DNA from: Chitinophaga pinensis
GTDB lineage: Bacteria > Bacteroidota > Bacteroidia > M30B66
Assembly (NCBI GenBank): GCA_945883545.1
Contig: CAMCXT010000005.1
Location: 20,916 to 84,915, forward strand
Direction of reading: 5' to 3'
Length of the DNA: 64,000 nucleotides
Shown: positions 27,479-38,000 of the stretch, piece after piece
How the letters are laid out: the number at the start of each line of letters is the position of its first letter
Numbering within the stretch: the stretch's first letter is position 1
Program-made: the position numbers and the translations under genes
Notes under the pieces: model-generated
Told to the model about the DNA's origin: nothing
Seen by the model: only the letters and a program-made list of their open reading frames with translations
Databases searched by the model: none

Positions 27479-30400
27479 ATGCGCCACCTGATACTGCTTG
27501 TTGCTACTGCGATTTCCACCTTGACCTATGCGCAATCCCCTTCCCCGGAGGGAAATAGTGCTGCCGCAGACAATATGCAACTTACCGTTGATTATCAATC
27601 GGCTGCCAACCCGCACTACTGGAAAAACCGGAAGCCATTTGCTGATTATTGGCAACAAGATGTGCATTATCAAATTAAAGCGAACATAAGCGAGCAAACC
27701 GATATTGTTGATGCCGTTGAAACGCTCACTTACACCAACAATTCGCCGGATACTTTGAATTGGGTGTTTTTTCATTTGTACCAGAACGCCTTTCAGCCCG
27801 GTTCGTATTGTGATGCTTTACATGAAGCCAATGATTATCCAACGCGTTATGGACCTTACGAGAGCAAGGGATTGGGCACTGTTGTTTCGAACCTAAAAGT
27901 GGATGGTGAAGTGGCCAAGACAGAACTTGAAAATACCATTTTAAAAGTGTGGTTGAAAAAGCCTTTGTTGCCAGGTGCGCAGGTGAAATTCGACATGGAG
28001 TTTAAAACCTATTTCGATTACCGCGGCAATATCCGCAGGCGGATGAAAGAGTTCGGAGCTTATGGATACAAGCATTTCGATGGTGTGCATTGGTATCCGC
28101 GCATGGCTGTGTACGACCGGAAATTTGGATGGAATACCGACCAGCATTTAGGGAAGGAATTCTATGGTGATTTCGGAACCTATGAAGTAGAGCTGAATTT
28201 TGCATCAAACTACGTGGTAGAAGCAACTGGAGCGCTTGCTAACCGTGAGGAAGTACTGCCTTCTGACTTGCGGAAAAAACTCGACATTTCAAATTTCGTA
28301 AACAAGCCTTGGGAAGAAGCGCCATCGGTTGTTACACCTTACGATGGTAAAACCCGGAAAACGTGGAAGTTCAGAGCGATCAATGTGCACGATTTCGCTT
28401 GGACAGCCGATCCAACCTACCGCATTGGCGAATCGTATTGGAATGGGATCAGAATTGTGGCTGTGGTGCAGGAACCGCATGCTTCGCGTTGGCAGAATGC
28501 ATCGTCGTACACTGCAAAAGTGATCGAAACATACTCGAACGATTTCGGGATGTATGTGTACAACAAAATGGTGGTTGCCGATGCCCGCGACGGGATGGAA
28601 TATCCAATGTTAACACTTGATGGTGGATCAGATCCAGGTTACAGAGGATTGTTGGCGCACGAAGTTGGTCACAATTGGTTCTTCGGAATGGTAGGCTCCA
28701 ACGAAACCTATCGTGCCATGATGGATGAGGGTTTCACGCAGTTCCTCACAGCTTGGGCACTGGAGAAAATTGATGGGAAGGAAATCGTGAAAGGCAAGTA
28801 TGCCAATGCTTACACAGAAAAACATTCGCTTCCTGGAGAAGCCAGATATGCGCGTGCTTATCAAGGTTATTTAAAGGATGCCATTTCAGGCTCGGAAACT
28901 ACTTTAAATACGCATTCGGATGATTTCGGAGGTGCTTTGCGCCATGGCGGCGGATATGGAAACGTGTATTACAAGACCGCAACGATGCTATACAATCTTC
29001 AGTATGTGCTTGGAGATGAGTTGTTTTCAAATGCAATGAAGCATTATTTCAACCAGTGGAAAATGGCGCATCCATATCCAGAAGATTTTAGAAATTCTAT
29101 CATCCAATACACGAATGTTGATTTAAATTGGTTTTTCGATCAGTGGATTGAAACCAGCAAAACCATCGACTACAGCATCAAAAAAGTGAAACACCAAGGC
29201 GATGGGAAATACAAAATCACCATCGAACGCAAGGGTGAAATGCAGATGCCAGTTGATTTTTCTGTGTACGATCAATCAGGCAAACGCTACGATTATCACA
29301 TCCCGAACGGATGGTTCGAAAAGAAAACCACGGCCACAGTGCTTCCGCGTTGGATTGGTTGGGGCAATTTGAAAGAGACCTACACAGCAGAAATTACGAT
29401 CCCAGATAGGATTGAAAATGTGGTAATCGACACGTCGAACCGCTTGGCCGACATCAATATGATGAACAACCGTTTGAAAGGCAACAGTTCCATCCGATTC
29501 GATTCCCGTGTTGCTACTATTTCAGATTGGAAACACTATGAAATGTTTGCTCGTCCGGACGTTTGGTACAATTTCTACGACGGAGTAAAAGCAGGTTTCC
29601 ACCTCAACGGGAATTACATGCGACAAAAGAACCAGTTTGAGCTCACCGTTTGGTTGAATACCGGTTTAGGCAAAGTAGAGCGTAACTTTGAATACAAATT
29701 CAACGGGTACAATCCAGTTTCATTCAAGTTCGATTATCAAACGCCAACACAACGGTTCGCAAAGCAATCGAAACTGATCTTCTCCACTCGTTTTCTAGAT
29801 GGTTTGGCATTAGGAAAAATCGGTTGGGAACTCACGAACCGAAAAGAGAGTTCCACTTTTTACATCTTCGCAAAAGCGATGATTCGTCCTGATAGTACCG
29901 ATGTAAACTATCTAATTGATCGAGGAGGTTGGCAACCGTTAAAATCGAATAATACGATCAACACAGGTATTCGACACCAATACGAATACAAAAAAGGCGA
30001 AGGACGAATTCACCTCGGTGTTCGCGCATCATCTCTTGGTTCGGACTACAGTTTTAGTCAGCTGATGCTCGAAACCATCAACGACAATTACCTCGGAAAA
30101 TTCAACATCCGCACGCGCTTTTTCGCACAAATCGGAACGGGAAGTAATTTAGCTCCTGAGTCTGCCTTGTATCTCGCAGGTGCCAATCCGGAAGAATTGA
30201 TGGAGAATAAATTCACTCGATCGGCGGCATTTTTCCCTCAAGATTTCGGTGGATTTGGAAACGACATGAATCATTTCCATATGGGCGGTGGCTTGAATGT
30301 GCGCGGATATTCTGGTTATTTATCTCCAGAACAATTATCAAATGGTGCAGTAGTTCCTGGCTTCAGAGGCAATTCTGGCGTTTCAGGAAATGTAGAAGTA

Positions 30401-30706
30401 GATTTGGATGGCTTGGTAAGGGTTCAACCGAAACTCACCCGCAACTGGTTAAAAATGGATCTTTATGCCTTTGGCGATGCAGGTTTATTGGAATTGAACG
30501 ATGGAACCAAGTCGATCAATTTTGGCAAAGTGCGCGCGAGTGCAGGTTTAGGTTCTGCTCTTACAATAAAACGTTGGGGAAGATTTTCGATGGAAAAGCC
30601 TGTTACCTTTAGGTTTGATGTTCCGTTATTCTTAAACCGCCCTTCGAATATTGCACCGGATTATGTGCAATTTAGGTGGTTGGTTGGAGTGAATAGGGCG
30701 TTTTAA
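27479..30706 (+). CDS. Large secreted M1-family (gluzincin) metallopeptidase
   Basis: 1075 residues. Signal peptide MRHLILLVATAISTLTYAQ; then a two-part M1 aminopeptidase unit with zinc site HEVGH near residue 394 and the third ligand Glu 18 residues later (MMDEGFTQF), fitting HExxH-x18-E. The usual GxMEN exopeptidase loop reads GMEYPM. From ~620 on there is a long beta-rich C-terminal part (YNFYDGVKAGFHLNGNYM to PDYVQFRWLVGVNRAF) resembling a barrel-like outer-membrane region, so the enzyme may be surface-anchored. The ATG at 27479 starts the signal peptide; TATTTTCG at 27452-27459 may be its -7 element. The palindrome TTCCCCGGAGGGA falls just after the signal peptide. Confidence 0.88.
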   Translation: MRHLILLVATAISTLTYAQSPSPEGNSAAADNMQLTVDYQSAANPHYWKNRKPFADYWQQDVHYQIKANISEQTDIVDAVETLTYTNNSPDTLNWVFFHLYQNAFQPGSYCDALHEANDYPTRYGPYESKGLGTVVSNLKVDGEVAKTELENTILKVWLKKPLLPGAQVKFDMEFKTYFDYRGNIRRRMKEFGAYGYKHFDGVHWYPRMAVYDRKFGWNTDQHLGKEFYGDFGTYEVELNFASNYVVEATGALANREEVLPSDLRKKLDISNFVNKPWEEAPSVVTPYDGKTRKTWKFRAINVHDFAWTADPTYRIGESYWNGIRIVAVVQEPHASRWQNASSYTAKVIETYSNDFGMYVYNKMVVADARDGMEYPMLTLDGGSDPGYRGLLAHEVGHNWFFGMVGSNETYRAMMDEGFTQFLTAWALEKIDGKEIVKGKYANAYTEKHSLPGEARYARAYQGYLKDAISGSETTLNTHSDDFGGALRHGGGYGNVYYKTATMLYNLQYVLGDELFSNAMKHYFNQWKMAHPYPEDFRNSIIQYTNVDLNWFFDQWIETSKTIDYSIKKVKHQGDGKYKITIERKGEMQMPVDFSVYDQSGKRYDYHIPNGWFEKKTTATVLPRWIGWGNLKETYTAEITIPDRIENVVIDTSNRLADINMMNNRLKGNSSIRFDSRVATISDWKHYEMFARPDVWYNFYDGVKAGFHLNGNYMRQKNQFELTVWLNTGLGKVERNFEYKFNGYNPVSFKFDYQTPTQRFAKQSKLIFSTRFLDGLALGKIGWELTNRKESSTFYIFAKAMIRPDSTDVNYLIDRGGWQPLKSNNTINTGIRHQYEYKKGEGRIHLGVRASSLGSDYSFSQLMLETINDNYLGKFNIRTRFFAQIGTGSNLAPESALYLAGANPEELMENKFTRSAAFFPQDFGGFGNDMNHFHMGGGLNVRGYSGYLSPEQLSNGAVVPGFRGNSGVSGNVEVDLDGLVRVQPKLTRNWLKMDLYAFGDAGLLELNDGTKSINFGKVRASAGLGSALTIKRWGRFSMEKPVTFRFDVPLFLNRPSNIAPDYVQFRWLVGVNRAF

Positions 30707-30729
30707 AAGCCTGATGAATAGAGCATGGT

Positions 30730-30770
30730 CCAAAGCAATTAATGAACAAAGACGTCTTTAATTGCTTTGG
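30730..30770 (+). terminator. Perfect 13-bp hairpin after the M1 peptidase gene
   Basis: CCAAAGCAATTAA (30730-30742) and TTAATTGCTTTGG (30758-30770) pair completely around a 15-base loop. No T-run follows, so it may be an atypical terminator or RNA-end stabiliser. Confidence 0.45.
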
Positions 30771-31062
30771 GTGAAGATTAACTGGTATTCAATTAAAAAA
30801 TTCTGCCCGGGGACAGCACCCGCTTCCCCGTGATCAAGTTCGGCAATTTCAGAATGCACCTACCCTATTGAAACGGTTATAAACGATTAGAAACGGTTAT
30901 CACTAAGCAGCTGTCATTCAAATACATAAATCACCAACCAGAAGATTCGTTACATTCAAACAGCTGAGTAGGCCGTAAATACAAGCTGTTCGAAAAAATC
31001 GCATTGCATCCGTTCAGTATGAATCCATCAAAAGGCCTCCACCGCTAAGTAGCAAATTGAAA
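30771..31062. other. Non-coding gap with decamer iterations and a GC-rich coding-like scrap
   Basis: Contains AAACGGTTAT twice with the related AAACGATTAG between them (30871-30900), and a GC-rich stretch (about 30805-30870) whose + frame reads STRFPVIKFGNFRMH before a stop, like the tail of a lost gene. No start codon or full gene recognised. Confidence 0.4.
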
Positions 31063-32529
31063 TCACTTTTTAAAAAACGGAATCATCTCTTTCAAATCAT
31101 CCGCCACGCGGGTAAACCAAATTAGAATTCCATAAATCACCACAATCGAAAAACCGGTAACAAGAATGTTCAGAATTTCACTTTCGAAAGCTGGAATAAA
31201 ATTCACCAAGAAATAAGTAAAAACGATCGATAAACCTATAAACAACGTTCGTTTATCAAAAGGTTGCATTTTGAATTTAATCCAGATATACACGTATTTG
31301 AATAAATTGTAGGCAAAACTCGATATGCAAGTTGCCCATGCTGCCCCTTCGATGCCTAATGTTGGAATCAGCGTGTACAATAAAACAAGGTTAATTACTG
31401 CAACCAAAATCAATCCCAATGCACCAACTGTGAATTTATCGGATGTAAATATGATAGCCGAATTGGAACCAGTCATTAAATTAAACAATGCCGATAAACT
31501 CAAGATTGTAACCACAGGAACACCCGCTAAAAATTCATTGGGCAGAAATTGAAATAGGAATTCTGCATTTAAACTCACCAATAAAAAGAGCAATCCACCA
31601 AGAATAAATAAATACCGCGACGATTTATAATAAATATCTTGGATGTTACTGATGTCATTCTTTTCCCAAGAATGGGCAATTCGAGCATTTGCAACTTTGT
31701 CTAATGCGTTGATGGGGGCTTCAATAAAAATGGGAATGAATGCTGCAATGCCATAAATCCCCACCAAAGCAAGCGGTACAAACTGACCCAAAACAACAGT
31801 ATCCAAAAGTTTAATTGCCATGGATGCCACGCCAGCCGGAAAAACCATCCAACCATAACGAAGCATTTCCTTCAATAACGATGGCGTTAAGAATTTTCGA
31901 TCGGGCAAAAGACTTATGCTTCCAACTCGGGTCGAATAAACCATAATTAAGGTGAGTTGTAAAAGATAAGTCAGAACAAATCCCAATGCCAACCACTCAA
32001 TACTCCAGTTTAAATAGAAATGAAGGAGAATGAGCAGAATAAAGAGCACTCTGATCATAACTTCCTGCGCAAATGCAGGTAGGATGGGCTTAAAGACCGA
32101 AAATAAATAGTTGTTCACCAAACTCAACAGTGCAATAACTACCGAAAATGGGAAGACCAGGAAAAAATAGTGTGAGAATAAAGGAGAATCTTCCAGATAC
32201 AGTTGGATGATTCTATCCTTGAAAATCCACAGCAATGGAAATGAAACCAAACAACCTATTCCTAACCAAAGCAACATCAATCCAAAAAAGCCGTGATGGC
32301 GTTGTTCGGCACTTCTGAATTTTGGAAAATAACGAATTGTAATATTTAAAAACCCAAATGGCAGGATTGTAGAAACCAAAAAAGAAAAAGAATACAATAC
32401 CCGTGTTAATCCAATTTCCTCGGCGCTCAGAAAGAACGGCTGAACCAAGAGCAAGGAAATAAATCCTACCATAATTCCTGTGTAGGTAATTAAGGTGCTG
32501 ATAAGTCCTTGTTTCTGAATGATGCCCAA
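31063..32529 (-). CDS. Oligosaccharide flippase-family (Wzx-like) membrane protein
   Basis: 488 residues with about fourteen membrane helices and the MOP/flippase pattern: GIIQKQGLISTLITYTGI, LTRVLYSFSFLVSTILPFG, and later GSNSAIIFTSDKF and GIEGAAWATCISSFAYNL, the latter shared by polysaccharide flippases. It would move lipid-linked glycans across the inner membrane. The start is TTG at 32529; Bacteroidota homologues commonly begin MGxIQKQG, which fits. It is divergent from the FkbM-glycosyltransferase pair. Confidence 0.87.
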   Translation of the reverse strand: MGIIQKQGLISTLITYTGIMVGFISLLLVQPFFLSAEEIGLTRVLYSFSFLVSTILPFGFLNITIRYFPKFRSAEQRHHGFFGLMLLWLGIGCLVSFPLLWIFKDRIIQLYLEDSPLFSHYFFLVFPFSVVIALLSLVNNYLFSVFKPILPAFAQEVMIRVLFILLILLHFYLNWSIEWLALGFVLTYLLQLTLIMVYSTRVGSISLLPDRKFLTPSLLKEMLRYGWMVFPAGVASMAIKLLDTVVLGQFVPLALVGIYGIAAFIPIFIEAPINALDKVANARIAHSWEKNDISNIQDIYYKSSRYLFILGGLLFLLVSLNAEFLFQFLPNEFLAGVPVVTILSLSALFNLMTGSNSAIIFTSDKFTVGALGLILVAVINLVLLYTLIPTLGIEGAAWATCISSFAYNLFKYVYIWIKFKMQPFDKRTLFIGLSIVFTYFLVNFIPAFESEILNILVTGFSIVVIYGILIWFTRVADDLKEMIPFFKK

Positions 32530-32582
32530 GTGGAATATTTTGGAAACAAATGTAATTGAAGTTTCAGTGCGGTTTGAAATAC

Positions 32583-32590
32583 TATTTTTG
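32583..32590 (+). promoter_or_regulatory. -7 element (TATTTTTG) for the FkbM-glycosyltransferase operon
   Basis: A TAnnTTTG match ending 17 bases before the ATG at 32608, implying a very short leader. Confidence 0.5.
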
Positions 32591-32607
32591 CAGCCGAAAT
32601 CTTTTCC

Positions 32608-33513
32608 ATGGAACTGCTTTACCGATTCATATATTCTCCCGCAATCAACAAAGTTCTAAGAGCTTTGATCTTTCCTTTCAGGAAGTTGCTCCCAACCGGA
32701 GCATGGCTTCCACCGGCTGGTTCGGTGAAATTCACACTCGACAATGGGAAAACCATCACGATGTTCACCAATCAAACGTCGTTCGTTACTTGGAACATCG
32801 CATGGAAAGGTTACAAGAGCTATGAATACACGCCAATTTTTGAAGCACTATCACCCAAAATCAATGTATTCTTCGATGTGGGATCAAACACTGGTTTGTA
32901 TTCTCTCATCCTTGCAGGAAGCAATCCAAAAGCGAAAGCTTGGGCATTCGAACCTTCTCCAGGGCCATTCGAATACCTTTCACGAAACATTGCAGCCAAC
33001 GGATTTAACGGAAGAATCCACCCCATCAAAACAGCCCTTTCGAACCAAGAAGGAACAGCCGAATTCGTGTCTGCCTTTTCTCCTAAGTACACCTATCTTA
33101 AGGAAGCAACCTTGGGGGGATCAGGACACTTATCAGGTGCACGCGACAATACATCGAGCCTCACCTTTCAGGTGAAAACCGAAACTCTCGACCAGTTTGT
33201 TGAGCGGAATCAGATTACTTCTATCGATCTGATGAAACTCGACACTGAAGAAACAGAGCACCTCATTATTGGATCTGGTTTGGAAACCCTCAAAAAGTTC
33301 GAACCAATCCTGATTTGCGAAGTGTTTTCGGTTGAAATGGCGGTTGCCTTGGGTGATTTGTTGAAACCACTGGGTTACAAGCCTTATCAGAGTAAAAAAA
33401 CGCATTTGGAAGCCATCAATGAAGTGGAATTCCAATCTGGTGAAATTCCTGATTGCTTTTTTGTAACCGATGCACGACTTCACTTGATTAGTCAATTCAT
33501 TCAAAAAGCATGA
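32608..33513 (+). CDS. FkbM-family methyltransferase
   Basis: 301-residue SAM-dependent O-methyltransferase. The cofactor loop FFDVGSNTGLYSL lies at residues 88-100, followed by AWAFEPSPGPFEYLSRN, NQEGTAEF and the typical FkbM segment IDLMKLDTEETEHLIIGSG. FkbM enzymes methylate sugars or polyketides; next to a glycosyltransferase and a flippase the target is probably a glycan. It overlaps the following glycosyltransferase by 4 bases (ATGA). Confidence 0.88.
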   Translation: MELLYRFIYSPAINKVLRALIFPFRKLLPTGAWLPPAGSVKFTLDNGKTITMFTNQTSFVTWNIAWKGYKSYEYTPIFEALSPKINVFFDVGSNTGLYSLILAGSNPKAKAWAFEPSPGPFEYLSRNIAANGFNGRIHPIKTALSNQEGTAEFVSAFSPKYTYLKEATLGGSGHLSGARDNTSSLTFQVKTETLDQFVERNQITSIDLMKLDTEETEHLIIGSGLETLKKFEPILICEVFSVEMAVALGDLLKPLGYKPYQSKKTHLEAINEVEFQSGEIPDCFFVTDARLHLISQFIQKA

Positions 33514-34574
33514 AAAAGAAGGATAAGCTGATCTATGTATTTGCTTTCCGTTCTTCATTTATCCGCAAGGATGAGGAATTGCTCCGAAAATATTTCGATG
33601 TAGTTCCGCTCTTTTTCAATCCACTCCCCCGCTGGAAAACACCGTTGAGCCTCATCAAGCAGGTGTTTCAACTGCTAGTAAACATCAGAAACTGCAAAGG
33701 TATTGTTTGTCAGTTCGCAGGCTTTCATACTGTTGCAGCGGTGATCGTCGGCAAATTGTTTGGAGTAAAAACATCCATCATTCTACTTGGTGCTGAGTGC
33801 CACAATTATCCGGGTATCCAACATGGGAATTTTCGCAAAAAATGGCTCGGAAAAGCAACACGTTTTTCGTTCCGTTGGGCGAATCAGTTGCTTCCTATCG
33901 ACAAATCATTGATTGAGTTTCGGAACGAATACGATCTTTCTGAACCACAGGCACAAGGATTCAAAGGCATCAATCCGGATATCCAAACAACTACACAGGT
34001 AATTCCGCATGGGTTTGACGGGGAAAAGTTCAAGCCGAATGCAAATCCTCCTCAAGCCTTCAGTTTTATTACTGCCAGTAGCTCTGTTGCGCCACCAGTA
34101 TTTCAGCGCAAAGGCATTGACCTGATCTTACAAATCGCTCCAAAGTTCCCGCAGTGTTCATTTACAATATTGTGCAAAAACGATTATCTCAAGACTGAAG
34201 ATCTACCTAATAATGTATCCATTTTAGAGGCGGTTCCTTACGAGAAGCTTCCTGAAGTGCTTGCCAGCTATCAATTTTATCTTCAAGTTTCTATCGCCGA
34301 AGGACTTCCGAATGCCTTGTGCGAGGCCATGCTTTGTGGTTGTGTACCTATCGGCTCGAATGTGTTTGCGATTCCATCAGTCATTGGAAATACAGGATTC
34401 ATTGTAAAAGATCGATCTGTTGAGTCCTTCTCACGAACTGTTGAAGAAGCGATAGCATGTAAGACGCTCGAATTGCTGTCTGCTCAAGCGAGATTGAGAA
34501 TTATTGAGAATTATTCGATCCTACAGCGCGAAAACTTGTTGCCTTTATCGTTGACTGCAACATCCTTCCAATAG
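33510..34574 (+). CDS. Glycosyltransferase family 4-like protein
   Basis: 354 residues, GT-B fold pattern. The N-terminal half has GIVCQFAGFHTVAAVIVGKL and TSIILLGAECHNYPG; the donor half shows VIPHGFDGEKF, KGIDLILQIAPKFP and VSIAEGLPNALCEAMLCG, where the Glu-containing loop binds the nucleotide-sugar phosphate. Translationally coupled to the FkbM gene. Sugar specificity unknown. Confidence 0.85.
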   Translation: MKKKDKLIYVFAFRSSFIRKDEELLRKYFDVVPLFFNPLPRWKTPLSLIKQVFQLLVNIRNCKGIVCQFAGFHTVAAVIVGKLFGVKTSIILLGAECHNYPGIQHGNFRKKWLGKATRFSFRWANQLLPIDKSLIEFRNEYDLSEPQAQGFKGINPDIQTTTQVIPHGFDGEKFKPNANPPQAFSFITASSSVAPPVFQRKGIDLILQIAPKFPQCSFTILCKNDYLKTEDLPNNVSILEAVPYEKLPEVLASYQFYLQVSIAEGLPNALCEAMLCGCVPIGSNVFAIPSVIGNTGFIVKDRSVESFSRTVEEAIACKTLELLSAQARLRIIENYSILQRENLLPLSLTATSFQ

Positions 34575-34575
34575 A

Positions 34576-34682
34576 AGAATAAAGCCCCAACAATCGGCTA
34601 GATATTTAGTCTCATATACATATTATATTAGAGCCTCTGTTTTATTCGCCCAACAATAGCGATAAGGCTTTATTCTCTTTTT
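34576..34682 (+). terminator. Widely spaced 11-bp inverted repeat after the glycosyltransferase gene
   Basis: AGAATAAAGCC (34576-34586) matches GGCTTTATTCT (34666-34676) exactly as its complement, with 79 bases between; CTTTTTAA follows the second arm. CCCAACAAT occurs inside twice. It may fold into a large terminator or be an element's ends. Confidence 0.4.
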
Positions 34683-35059
34683 AATTCGGCGTGAAACAAT
34701 GTCTGAAAGAGATCCAAAAAATCCCGCATTTTTTAAATGTTACATTCAGCTTCTTGCAGAATAGTTCCAAAACCACCTTGCCTCAAGTCGTAAATTTAGA
34801 ATTAATGACCTGAAAAATGGTGAATTAACTAATCCTACCTTTTTTGTAGTGTTATACGAATGTTAAATTTCGACATAAACAAAAATAATTACATCTGCTT
34901 TACTGAAAGTAAGTTGCAGTAACAACTAGATGAATTTCGATTTATATATTTGATTATGTGTATTTTATAAATTAATAACATGACAATAAACTACCTTGTC
35001 AACTTCACTGCATCAAGTTTTCTTTTAAATAGTACTGAAACCTTACATTAAAACTTGCG
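34683..35059. other. AT-rich leader region without a recognisable gene
   Basis: About 380 bases of strongly AT-rich DNA ahead of the large T9SS surface protein gene. No frame of coding character was seen on either strand; such AT-rich upstream DNA would suit a strong promoter region. Confidence 0.4.
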
Positions 35060-35067
35060 TACTTTTG
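35060..35067 (+). promoter_or_regulatory. -7 element (TACTTTTG) for the large surface protein gene
   Basis: A full TAnnTTTG match 26 bases before the ATG at 35094. It also rules out the longer frame starting at 35055. Confidence 0.6.
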
Positions 35068-35093
35068 CACAACTAACCTTAACTATTTACCTT

Positions 35094-38000
35094 ATGACTA
35101 AAACTGGAACGAAAGTTCAAACTCCTACACGGAGAACAAATCCATTCAATTGGATGAAATCTCTAACATGGATGATGCTTGTTGCATCATTCCCGATGCA
35201 GTCTTTCGCATCGAATTCTGAAAATGCTGTGATTATGGCACCTGCTGCCGCTTCAGCAAACATTACCGGCAACCTTCGCATTTGTGTAGGCGGAACAACT
35301 CAACTTACCGCAAATACTAGCGGTTTTACAGGTTCTACATCTTTCACATGGCGTCGTAATGGTGTTTTTATGCCTGGGGCAACTACGGCTACAATCACTA
35401 TCGACAATCCGGGTTCTTACACAGTTACTGTTTCAGGTGGTGGACAAACAGCTACTTCTGAGGCGGTGCAAGTTCAAGCATTCCGTTTGAAGTCGCTCGT
35501 GCAAAATGCATGTCCAGGCTCTACTGGTAATGTGAACTTGGTTCTTTTAGACAACCTTGGAACAGCTGATCAAATCACTTATTCTTGGAGCAATGGCTTC
35601 AACGGACAAGATTTGATGGGTGTTCCTTCAGGTCTTTACACTGTTAATGCTACTGATATCAATGGTTGCGTTGCCACTACTTCTGCATTGGTAAACAATA
35701 CTATCGTTAACGTTAGCGCAGGTCAAGACGTTAGCATTTGTGCTGGTGGATCAGTTCAACTTAATGCATCTGGCGCAAGCAACTACATGTGGGCTCCAGC
35801 TGATGGTTTGAGCAGCGATTTCATCGCAAACCCAATGGCTAGTCCAACTTCTACAACTACTTACACGCTTACTGGTTATGTAAACAGTGGAGATTTAGTT
35901 ACGAATGGCGATTTCAACCAACGCAATACTTCATTTTACTCTGATTATGCTTACGTAAATTCATTTGCTGTTGGTGGTTACTCAACAGGAACTGGCCTTT
36001 ACCCTGAAGGTAAATATGCTGTTGTTCCAAATCGTAACGATTCGAATGTGACTAAATTTCACCCTGCTTTCAAAGGTGTTGGTCACAACCGCGGAAACGC
36101 TGCAGGAGAAAACGATGATTTCTACATGGCAATCAACGGTTCTTCAACTCAAGGACAAATCGTTTGGCAACAAACTGTTGAAGTGCTTCCAGGAACAAGC
36201 TATAACTTTACTACTTGGATTGCTTCTATCAACCTTGGAAACCTTTCACGTCTACGTTTCAAAATCAACAACGACGTATTGGGTAATCAAATCGTTGCTC
36301 CAAATACATTGAATACTTGGAATCAATTCTTTACTACTTGGAACTCAGGTTCAAACACTACTGCAACAATCAGCATCATCAACGATAACCTTATCCTTAG
36401 CGGTAACGATTTCGGTTTGGATGATATCTCTTTCTCAGTTGCTTGTATGGCTACTGATCAAGTTACTGTAACTGTACTTCCTGCATTAACTGGAAATTCA
36501 ATTACTTGTCCTGCTGTAACTACTTTCTGTTTATCTGGTGATGCTGCTGAAATTGTAGGTTCAACTCCAACAGGTGGAAATGGATCATACACATATCAGT
36601 GGGAAGTAAGTGATGATAACCAAAACTTCTCTTCAATTGATGGCGCTACTTCTGCTAACTACAATCCAGTGGCAGTAAATGCTACAACTTATTTCCGTCG
36701 CAAGGCTATGAGCGGAGATTGTTCAATCATCAGCAATGTTTGTACTGTAACAATTCAAGGTTCTATTTCAAACAATGTATTAACTGCTCCTTCTCCAACT
36801 TCTTTCTGTGCTTCTGGAAATCCAGGAAACATTGTAGGAACTGAATTGAATAATGCAGGAACTGCAACCACTACCTACATGTGGGAATCTACTACAGATG
36901 GTAACGAATGGTTTATGATTGAAGGTGCAACTGCAGCTTCTTATGATCCTGCAACTATCAATACAACAACATCTTTCCGTCGTATTGCTAAAAGAGGAAC
37001 TTGTAATTCAGGTGCAAGTAACGTGATTACTTTCACAGTTAATTCACCTCCTGTAGTTACTATTCCTGCTGCAACGGCTCGTTGTGGTGCTGGAATCCTT
37101 ACGCTTGAAGCAAATGCAACTGGAACCATCAATTGGTTTGCTGCTGCACAAGGCGGACAATCATTGTTCACTGGTTCTGTTTACACTGTAACTGTTCCTT
37201 CAACTACTTCTTACTTCGTAGCTGCAACATCTAACGGTTGTACTTCAGCGCGTACCGAAGTTGTTGCAACAGTAAACAATGCACCTTCAATCACTTCTAC
37301 TACTCCAGGTTTCACATGTGGAAATGGAAACGCTCAAGTATCTGCAGCAGCTTCTTCTGGAACTGTTAACTGGTATTTCGATGCTGCAGGAACTCAAATG
37401 ATCGGCGCTGCTAATTCTATTTCAGTTCCTGTTACTGCTTCAACAAGTGTTTATGTTGGTGCTTCTGAAAACGGATGTGCTTCAGGTTTAACTCCAGTTG
37501 CAATTACAGTTGGTGAAAATACAACTGCAACTGTTGCTGCTACAGCTTGCGATACTTACACATGGGCGTTAAACGGTCAAACTTACACTACTTCTGGTGC
37601 TTATGCTTATGCATCAGAAAATGCTGCAGGTTGTACTTTAACAACTACTTTGAATTTGACAATCAACAACTCAGGTGCAGAAACTATCACTGCTACCATC
37701 CTTGCTGGTGAATCTTATTCATTCTTTGGTCAATCAATCACTACTGCAGGAACTTACACTAACAATGGCGTAGGTGCAAATGGTTGTCCTTTCGTTACTA
37801 CTTTGATCCTTACTGTTGAAGAAGATAACAACAATGGTGGTCCAATTGCTTGTGGCGAAAACCAAATCGAAAACGGTAACTTCGAAGCTGGAAATGTTGA
37901 TTTCACTTCTGATTTCACTTACAAAGTGAACAACCCAGCTGTGAATACCGAAATGATTCCAGAAAACACTTACAGTGTTGGTGAAAACGCAAATGCTTAC

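Noticed and set aside
30871..30900. AAACGGTTAT iterations as CRISPR or iteron origin
   Set aside because: Only two exact copies and one related copy of 10 bases; no replication gene nearby.
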